The notes under the pieces were generated by a model. That model was not told where the DNA came from and did not search any database. It was given only the letters and a program-made list of their open reading frames with translations. Source: Parietaria judaica (Eukaryota > Streptophyta > Magnoliopsida > Rosales > Urticaceae). From it: 64,000 bases of DNA. The position numbers and the translations under genes are program-made. Positions 57,241 to 64,000 of the stretch are shown here, piece after piece; the first letter of the stretch is position 1; each line of letters opens with the position of its first letter. Location of the stretch: positions 12,687,343 through 12,751,342 of the forward strand of contig OX940867.1 of assembly GCA_954871525.1 (NCBI GenBank). Reading direction: 5' to 3'.

Positions 57241-57920
57241 CTACCAAAGGGCAAATTAGTAATTTCGTAAAATACTGGGTAAAAAATAAATGAGAACTCG
57301 CAATTAGGGCGAAAAATAAATGTAAAAAAAAAATTACAGGATATAACAAGAGTAAGAGTAGGGAACGAAACAACATCTCAGTCGTCTTTGAGCCAATTCT
57401 TTCGTATCAGAACACTACGAAAACAACTTATCTTTTGTTGGGATTATATTCTAAGTTCTGTACCATAAATAATTGAGATTCATTTCTAGTTTATTTATAT
57501 ATGTATATTTCTTTCTAGCTAATTTAGTGATTACAGTTTATGTTATGAGTTTTTATTTTCAACATTAGTAACACTAACAGAGTTTTTTTTAATCATCATT
57601 ATTTATCTTATATCTATAATATATAACATTTTGATGTAGAAAGAGAAAAGTCACCAGTATAACTTATACTTTGAAATCAAAAGAGTGTCCAAGGCTAAAT
57701 ACAGTACATACCTCCCTCCCTCTCTCAATCTCTCTCTGCCGGGTGGGGCCATGATCGTGCTTAAATTCGCTTGATATTCGTGTCCCTCAGCCCGTTGCCG
57801 TCGCTGACTACTTTAGAAATTATAAGACAAGGGATTTCGTGATAAAACATATGAAAAAATTAAATAATTTCATGTTGGTTTCACTAGAATCGAGATTGCT
57901 AACTCTGACATCGGGGTTGG
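57241..57920. other. No gene seen; degraded repeat DNA
   Basis: Contains gggcaaattagtaatttcg and a second gggcgaaaaataaatg tract that could be a MULE end, and a tgttgggattatattctaag stretch that looks like an LTR start. Neither has a visible partner or target duplication. Confidence 0.35.
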
Positions 57921-57967
57921 TGTTAAGGTCGGATCCAGTCGGATCCCATTCAGAATACTTTGGAGAG

Positions 57968-58290
57968 TCAACCCCAAGTAGAAGCCAACGGACCCCAGTG
58001 TCGACAATACCAAAGGCCGACGACTCCCAGAGTCGACAGTGTCAAAGGTCGACGATGCCCAGAGTCGACGGTATCAAGGGTCGACGACGCCCGAAGGTCG
58101 ACGACACCCGAAGGTCGGCGACACCCGAAGGTCGACGACACCCGAAGGTCGACGATGCCCGAGGGCCGACAACGCCCAGAGCCGATAGTATTAAGGGCCG
58201 ATAACACCCGAAGTCGGCAATGTCCGGAATCGACGATACCCAAAGTCGGTGACGTCAGAGGCCAGCGATGTTCCGAGTCGGCGATTCCAA
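57968..58290 (+). repeat. GTCGAC minisatellite in U3 of the LTR
   Basis: Diverged tandem units built on the palindrome gtcgac. The most regular part (about 58,080-58,165) repeats the 17-bp unit aaggtcgacgacacccg. The palindromic CpG-rich units open reading frames on both strands, which I treat as by-products. Confidence 0.85.
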
Positions 58291-58351
58291 GGCCCGATAA
58301 AGGAACATATGAGATTGACGGGAGGAGGAGAACCGACAATGGCTGATAGGA

Positions 58352-58715
58352 TGGGCATTAAATGTTCATGAGCTTCGACAAGACGGGCATTTAATGCCAA
58401 GAAGCTTCGACAGGATGGGCATTTAATGCTTATGAGCTTCGACAAGGTGGGCATTTAATGCTAAGGAGCTTCGACAAGACGGGCATTTAATGACAAGGAG
58501 CTTCGACGAGGTGGGCATTTAATGCTTAGGAGCTTCGACGAGGTGGGCATTTAATGCTAAGGAGCTTCGACAAGATAGGCATTTAATGCTAAGGAGCTTC
58601 GACGAGGTGGGCATTTAATGCTTAGGAGCTTCGACGAGACGGGCATTTAATGTCAAGAAGCTTCGACGAGATGGGCATTTAATGCCTGAGAGCTTTGATG
58701 GGATGGGCATTTAAT
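58352..58715 (+). repeat. 32-bp minisatellite in U3 of the LTR
   Basis: About eleven tandem copies of a 32-bp unit, tgggcatttaatgc followed by ttaggagcttcgacgagg, plus a partial final unit. Differences are concentrated at tgctaagg/tgcttagg and gacgagg/gacaaga. The array ends about 120 bp before the TATA box, so it may carry enhancer sites. Confidence 0.92.
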
Positions 58716-58835
58716 AGTATTACCTCGAAGGAAACCCCGCAAATTCGGGACACACAAAGGAAACGAGTCAGGCCCCTTTTGCCAGAAGTCTGGGACAGTA
58801 GGCCGATGGGACACCAAAGAGCTTCGAAACTGGGC

Positions 58836-58844
58836 TATATAAAG
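58836..58844 (+). promoter_or_regulatory. TATA box of the Tat LTR
   Basis: tatataaag within gggctatataaaggaaag. Transcription should start about 30 bp downstream, near the A-rich tract at 58,870. Confidence 0.7.
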
Positions 58845-59025
58845 GAAAGAAAATGAGAAGAGAATGGATCGAAAAAAAAAAAAAGAGAGAATAGAGAAGA
58901 AATCATAGAGTTGCGCAGAGCAAACTCTTAAGTTGTAAAGAGGGAAAAATCGAATCTCATTTATAAGAACAAAAGGAACAAAGATCTTTTTGTGATTGTT
59001 GTGTGTACGAATCATGCTCAACAGT

Positions 59026-59044
59026 TTGGCGCCCACCATGGGGC
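59026..59044 (+). other. Primer binding site of the Tat element
   Basis: ttggcgcccaccatggggc follows the LTR end by two bases. Its complement ends in GGGCGCCA, as a tRNA 3' end would. The sequence form is common in Tat elements. I do not assign the tRNA species. Confidence 0.75.
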
Positions 59045-59082
59045 TCAGTTTTTTTCTATAACGCAACTAGGAGCCCAAAGGA

Positions 59083-60504
59083 ATGACGGACAGTGATGAG
59101 AACCATGGCGGAGGACGCTTGGCGGTTCAAGGAGACGAGGCGACCAACAGAAGCACAATAACCAGTCAGGCCACTGTGGAAGAGCTTAGGCGACAGCTGG
59201 AAGAAGCGGCGACAAGGAATCAGCAACTCACTTCCCTCCTGGACCACGCAGCCGATGAGGTGAGGCGGTGATCCCCGCAAAACCTGACCGCAGGAACATC
59301 GGCCCCCGGGGGAGAGACAGGCAGAGACGCAGAAGATCGGATGGCATCGCGTGCAGGTATCAGCAGAGCTCTGTTCTCATACCCCGAAGGTACAACGCCC
59401 GGGAACGACAAACGCATACCAGCACAACCAGAGACACGACCGGAAGCACCACCGCCGACGCCCATCAGAACCTACGTATCTACGGGCCAGGCGGCGGAAT
59501 AACACCAACATAGCATAACGGCGGATGAAATCGAGGCAAGGATCAAGGAGCGCGTCGACAGAGCGCTTCTCGAGTTAACCTCGAGGATGGGGTACGTAAC
59601 GTCGCAGGTGCATAAGGCCACGAGCGCGGCCCCGGAGATCGATAGGCTGGTCGAGGAGTCCAGGCACACGCCTTTCTCCCCGCATATCAGCGGCGTTAGA
59701 ATCGACGAGATGCCCAAAATCATACCCACTTCATACAAAGGGATGACGGACCCGAACGCGCACGTAAAAGCCTTTCGAATCGCAACAGGCCGGATAAACT
59801 CGCGAGGACAGGAGCGGGAGGCCATCTTGTGCCACCTATTCGTCGACAGCCTGCAAGGACCGGCTCTGGAATGGTTCGCAAAACTTCAGCCCAACTCTGT
59901 CAGCTGTTTCGACCACCTTGTCTCCCACTTCCTACCCCACTACTCAATGTACGTGCAAAGCGAGGTAAATATCACCGACCTTTGGCTTCTGGAACAAGAC
60001 AAGGGAGAAACCCTCCGAAAACTCATCGGGAGATTCAAATAAGTCATGGCCCGAGTCTCCGGGCTAGACGACGGCGTCGCCATCCAAGCACTGAAGCACA
60101 CGCTGTGGTTCAGAGCGCCCTTCCGAGACGAGATAATCAAAACACGTCCCTCGACGATCGAGGACGCTCTTCACAGAGCATCTGTGTTCATGCAAATGGA
60201 GGAGGAGAAATCGGCACTGACGAAGAAGTACGAGTCGAGAGGCAAGGGCAAGCAACCGGAGAAGAAGGAGGACATGCACAGAGGAGATAATCCGTCGACC
60301 AAGACAAAGCGAGGGGAGGAAGACGGACGAGCCTCAAATCAGCAGCGTGCTCGGGAAACCCCGAAGCTGGCGGTTTACCAGGTCGACGAAACGAAAGACC
60401 GCGGAGGAGGACAGGGAGGCTACGAGCGACGAGCGTGCCCCAAGGACCCGAACAAATAATGTACCTTCCACAACTTCAAAGGACATTCTACCGAGGAATG
60501 CGCC
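59083..60504 (+). pseudogene. Tat gag, stopped in frame
   Basis: Gag forms the retrotransposon particle. MTDSDEN starts at 59,083 with a short coiled coil (VEELRRQLEEAATRNQQL). The core retrotransposon gag domain spans about 59,587-60,250: HTPFSPHISG, MPKIIPTSYKGMTDPNAHVK, LQGPALEWFAKLQPNSV, DLWLLEQDKGETLRKLIGRF, then HTLWFRAPFRDEI and EDALHRASVFMQMEEEK. A zinc-knuckle-like CTFHNFKGHSTEEC follows at about 60,460, right after a stop in the place usually held by Tyr. In-frame stops at 59,269, 59,500, 60,040 and 60,457; no frameshift. Confidence 0.85.
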
Positions 60505-61362
60505 ATGTTGAAAAGAAGGCTGGCCGATAAGTACGCACGAGGGGAAATACCGGGCATCGATCTAGGGAATCCCCCTGGGCAATCGGGAGGCTCCCGACGA
60601 CAGTACCAGCGGGAGGAACTAGGGGGAGGCGAAGGAAATTACAGGCCCCAGCGGCAAAGGAGTCCAACCACTATTCGGACAATGACTCAACGCACTGACC
60701 AACAAGCCGACGAGACCCCAAGGACAAGGAAGATAATAGAAATGATCATGGGAGGCTCGTACTTGTGCGATGACTCCGTCAATAGCATCAAGGCCCACCA
60801 AAGAAGAGCAAAGGAGTACGCCCAAGAAGACACCACGATGCTCGGGACGAGGACAGAGATTGTTTTCGTCGAGGACGAAGCTTGCGCCGACTTGCACGAC
60901 GACGCACTGGTCCTATCATTAGGTGTGGGTAATTGCGACGTCGACCGAATCCTCATCGACAACGGAAGCTCGGTAGACGTCGTTTTCTGCGACGCCCTCA
61001 AGAAAATGGAGATCGAGGGAATTGAGTTCCAAGGAAAGCCGCGAAGCGTCTCCGGTTTCAACGGGGATATCGCCACTTCCCTCGGGACGATCGACCTGCC
61101 AGTATGTGCTGGAAACGTCAACAAGATGACTACGCTTATGGTGCTCGATTGCCCGTCCATCTTCAACATGATCCTCGGCCGACCTTGGATTCACTCCATG
61201 AAAGCCATCCCCTCGACTTATCACCAATCCATCAAATTCCCTGACCGAGAGGGGCGGGTGGAGGAAATAAGGGGAAACAGGAATGCCTACAGGGCTTGCT
61301 ACCTGATGAACTACCGATCAACGGCGCAAGAAGAAGAGCAGCGGAGAAAGGGCCGAGCGTAG
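60505..61362 (+). pseudogene. Tat protease region of pol
   Basis: Continues the gag frame. The aspartic protease is recognised by RILIDNGSSVDVVF near 60,945-60,985 (active site D-N-G-S in place of the usual D-T/S-G) and by the flap-distal MILGRPWIHSMKAIPSTYHQ near 61,170. It cleaves the polyprotein. The upstream part, with the block IEMIMGGSYLCDDSVNSIKA, is the linker typical of Tat elements. Ends at TAG 61,360. Confidence 0.83.
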
Positions 61363-62895
61363 AAATCAGCGTCGCTGCCCGGGATCGCAGAAAGAAAGGA
61401 AGGCAGCAGCGGGGACAGGGTGCAAGAGGGACCAACCGGGCAAGGCAACGGCGGCAATAAAGGCACGACGACGGTGGAACGACCAATCCTGGAGATAGTA
61501 GAGCAGGTCCACATCGATGACGATGACCCACTCCGGACCATCGGCATAGGGATGGGTCTCGAGTCAGACTTAAAACAACGGCTGGTACAGTTCTTAAAGA
61601 AGAACTTGAAAACTTTCGCACGGTCCCACGAGGACATGCCCGGGATCGACCCATCGGTAATGGCGCACCAGCCCAATGCCGATCCTAGCCACCGCTCAGT
61701 CAAGCAAAAAAGACGAAAAATGGCGCCCGATCGAAACAGGATAATCAACGACGAGGTCGACAGGTTGCTATCAACGGGAGCCATTAGGGAAGTCAGGTAC
61801 CCCGAGTGGTTGGAAAACACCGTCGCCGTAAAAAAGAAGCGCGGCAAATGGCGGGTGTGCATAGACTACACGGATCTCAACAAAGCATGTCCAAAAGACA
61901 GCTTTCCCATGCCACACATCGACCGGCTCGTTGAGGCGGCCCACGGGTACGAGTTACTAAGCTTTCTGGACGCCTACTCAGGGTACAACCAAATCAGGAT
62001 GCATCCGGAAGACGAAGAAAAGACCGCTTTCATCAGCGAAAGGGGAACCTACTGCTATAAGTTGATGCCATTTGGGTTGAAGAACGCCGGGGCAACCTAT
62101 CAACGGTTGGTGACTAAAATGTTCGGCGAGCAGATCGACGAAACGATGGAAGTTTACATCGACGACATGGTGGTCAAAACTTCGAGGGCAGCGGCACACA
62201 TCAAAGACCTGGGAAAATTCTTCGAGATCCTCAACCAGCACGGGATGAAGCTCAATCCCGCTAAATGCACTTTTGGGGTAGCATCGGGGAAATTCCTCGG
62301 ACACTTAATCACACGCCGGGGAATCGAAGCCGACCCCGACCAACTCGATGCGATCCAGGGCATGCCCTCCCCCCGAAATAAGCGAGAAGTCCAAAAGCTT
62401 ACAGGGAGGATCGCCCCCTTGAATAAGTTTATCTCGTGCTCGACCGACAAGGGACTCCCCTTTTTTCAGCTCTTGAGGAAAAACAAGAAGTTTGATTGGA
62501 CCAAAGATTGCGAGAAGGCGTTCCAAGAGCTCAAAAAATATCTCTCATCACCCCCGATAATGAAAAAGCCAACCCTCGGGGAACCTTTGTTTCTGTACGT
62601 AGCAGTGTCAGACGGGGCAATCAGCGAGGTACTTGTCCGAGAAGATAAAGGGGAACAAAATCCTATCTCCTACATAAGCCGCAAGCTCCTCGAGGCCGAA
62701 ACGAGATACCCCCAGACGAAAAAGTTAGCTCTGGCCGTCTTCGAAGCATCGGTAAAGCTGCGGCACCACTTCCAGGCCCACTCGATCGTTGTCATGACTG
62801 AACGACCGATCCGCGCCATCATCCACAGTCCGAACCAGTCGGGAAGGCTGACGAAATGGTCAATCCGATTGGGCGCATACGATATAGAATACTGA
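61363..62895 (+). pseudogene. Tat reverse transcriptase and Ty3-type RNase H
   Basis: RT copies the RNA into DNA. Blocks in order: TVAVKKKRGKWRVCIDYTDL (about 61,820), SFPMPHIDRLVE, LSFLDAYSGYNQI, LMPFGLKNAGATYQRLV, and the YIDDMVV active site (about 62,154). The connection region (FLGHLITRRGIEADPDQLDA) is followed by an RNase H with FLYVAVSDGAISEVLVRE and ALAVFEASVKLRHHFQAH. The first RNase H shows A-V-S-D where a catalytic Asp is expected, so it is probably inactive, as is usual in Tat elements. A TGA at 62,893 ends the frame. Confidence 0.9.
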
Positions 62896-63677
62896 ATCTG
62901 CACAAGCCTCAAATCCCAAGTCCTGGCTGATTTCCTGATCGAACTTCCCACCGACGGGGCAGAGCTCGGCGATGACGACAGAGCATGGAGGCTATACGTT
63001 GACGGATCCGCGACAGCTCAAGGTTCGGGCGTCGGGATCAGGTTGGTTTCCCCAGCCGGGGAAATCGTGGAAAAAACTTGCCGTCTCGGGTTCCGCGCCA
63101 CAAACAATGAAGCAGAATACGAAGCGCTCATCGTAGGGATGGAATCGGCCCTAGTCATTGGGGTCAAGAACGTCGAAGCATTCTCGGATTCCCAACTAGT
63201 GGTCAACCAAGTCAACGGAGAATATGAACGACACGACGAAAGAATGGAAGCTTACGCCCGGGCAGTCGAAGAGCTTTCCAGGAAATTCGCACATTTCAGT
63301 CTCACCCAAGTGACGAGGGAGGACAACGCCTTCGCCGACGCGCTGGCCGGACTAGGATCAACGACGGAGATCGGAACACCGCGAACGGTCTCGGTAGAGA
63401 TAATTGAGAGACCAAGCATCCCGAGGGACGACGACCTCAGAAGAAAAAAGGCAAAACTGAACAAACCATCGAGCGCCGTGGGAATACTAATAATCGACGA
63501 CGAGGATCAGGATGAGGCCGCCGAAGAGCACGACGTAATAAGCGATGACGGTGAAAGTGACTGGCGAACGCCGCCCGTCGAGTACATCCTCGACGGCACG
63601 GTACCAAACGACCGCCAGGAGGCCCGGAAAGTCAGGACGAGGAGCTCGCGCTATGTCATTTTGCATCAGAAGCTTAC
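62896..63677 (+). pseudogene. Second, archaeal-type RNase H (aRNH) of the Tat element
   Basis: After the TGA the same frame reads LADFLIELP, then WRLYVDGSATAQGSGVGI (Asp), NNEAEYEALIVGMESAL (Glu), FSDSQLVVNQV (Asp) and REDNAFADALAGLGS (Asp). The D-E-D-D set is complete, so this is the domain expected to do the RNA removal. It is followed by an acidic linker to integrase. It diagnoses the Tat clade. Confidence 0.88.
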
Positions 63678-64000
63678 AGGCGTAGCTTCGTCGGGCCCTA
63701 CTTGAGATGTCTCGGGAGGAACGAAGCGGAGCACGTAATGCGGGAAGTACACGAAGGGGAGTGTGGGAACCACGCCGGAGGTCGATCCCTCCTCCGGAAA
63801 GTTAAAAGACAAGGTTACTTTTGGGCAACCATGGTCATCGACTGTAACAACCACGTTCGGCGATGCAGTAGGTGCCAACGCCACGCCCCCTCTATCAACT
63901 ACCTCGCGGAGGAACTCTCGACGACTTCCGTCCCATACCCATTCATGAAATGGTCGATGGACATCGTCGGGCCTATGCCTATCGGGAGAAGGCAGAAACG
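63678..64000 (+). pseudogene. Tat integrase N-terminal part (cut by the window)
   Basis: In a frame shifted by one base relative to the second RNase H. The zinc-binding HHCC module is seen as VMREVHEGECGNHAGG and RRCSRCQRHA. The catalytic core begins with MKWSMDIVGPMPIGRR, which holds the first Asp of the D-D-E triad. The shift lies near 63,672. Confidence 0.85.

Larger units (their letters stand above)
57921..59023 (+). repeat. 5' LTR of the Tat element (left end tentative)
   Basis: The right end is set by ca (59,022-59,023) two bases before the primer binding site. The left end is placed at tgttaaggtcggatcc, the first TG of the GC-rich tract, giving about 1.1 kb. I cannot test it without the 3' LTR. 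U3 holds two minisatellites; the core promoter lies 185 bp before the LTR end. Confidence 0.6.
57921..64000 (+). mobile_element. Tat-lineage Ty3/Gypsy retrotransposon, 5' LTR to integrase (right part outside the window)
   Basis: Order: LTR with promoter, primer binding site, gag, protease, reverse transcriptase, Ty3-type RNase H, a second (archaeal-type) RNase H, integrase start. Two RNase H domains in tandem mark the plant Tat clade (Retand, Ogre, TatI-III). Codons are GC-rich and unlike the AT-rich surroundings. From ATG 59,083 to about 63,670 one frame is maintained with six stops (59,269; 59,500; 60,040; 60,457; 61,360; 62,893). A one-base shift near 63,672 precedes integrase. The element is defective for autonomous expression. 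Confidence 0.9.

Noticed and set aside
57436..57640. Possible second LTR beginning tgttgggattatattc
   Set aside because: No matching end, partner LTR or target duplication could be found.
41341..57920. tRNA genes or other structured RNAs outside the 5S array
   Set aside because: I saw no tRNA-like A/B boxes with acceptor pairing; a covariance-model scan would be needed to exclude them.
57839..58346. ORFs of 121-128 codons on both strands, Arg/Asp/Ser-rich
   Set aside because: Open because the GTCGAC minisatellite has no stops in several frames; they lie in LTR U3.
59829..60290. 153-codon ORF overlapping gag
   Set aside because: Shifted frame of gag in GC-rich DNA; the gag motifs are in the other frame.
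60687..61862. Long minus-strand ORFs (160 and 183 codons) in pol
   Set aside because: Antisense shadows of protease and RT; no domain of their own.

Overview
This window is plant nuclear DNA. The 5S rRNA genes are of the angiosperm type. The rest consists of plant transposon families (PIF/Harbinger, hAT, MULE-type DUF1985, a long Copia-like solo LTR, a Tat-lineage Ty3/Gypsy element with two RNase H domains) and one intron-containing nuclear gene. I cannot name the species. The window looks like the edge of a 5S rDNA locus running into repeat-rich flanking chromatin.

Region 1 (1 to about 41,340): an uninterrupted tandem array of 122 5S rRNA units, all transcribed from the minus strand. The modal unit is 339 bp: a 119-nt gene plus a 220-bp spacer. 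The spacer carries a T-run terminator and the plant upstream promoter elements (AT-rich box at -27, GC at -12, C at -1). The array is open at the left window edge. It contains nested segmental duplications: an identical 2.34-kb block 6,440 bp apart, a 5-unit (1,698-bp) block and a 6-unit (2,034-bp) block. The last units before the flank (about 39,600-41,340) decay progressively. Every copy is listed with its differences, given in RNA sense with position 1 at the 5' end, against the majority sequence of this array.

Region 2 (about 41,340-44,600): transposon wreckage. A decayed PIF/Harbinger nuclease is followed by a foldback element with a 9-bp target duplication, which holds a hAT remnant at its centre, and then by a second inverted-repeat MITE.

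Region 3 (44,736-45,697): the only intact protein gene I can support. It is a three-exon minus-strand gene for a 136-residue hydrophilic LEA-like protein with a probable organelle transit peptide. An ABRE-like site lies in its short promoter.

Region 4 (about 45,950-57,240): a decayed BED-finger hAT transposase gene (plus strand), a MuDR-like N-terminal fragment with a 145-bp tandem duplication, and a minus-strand DUF1985 gene typical of Kaonashi-type MULEs. The DUF1985 gene is split by a solo LTR (5-bp duplication gttaa), which is itself split by an 899-bp hAT element (8-bp duplication tagaaccc). The order of insertions can therefore be read from the sequence.

Region 5 (about 57,920 to the right edge): the 5' LTR, primer binding site, gag, protease, reverse transcriptase, both RNase H domains and the start of integrase of a Tat-lineage Ty3/Gypsy retrotransposon. 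From the gag ATG to 63,670 it reads in one frame broken by six stop codons. The first frameshift appears just before integrase. Its LTR contains two minisatellites.

I found no previously undescribed system. The most informative signals are the duplication history of the 5S array, its decaying edge and the datable nested insertions.
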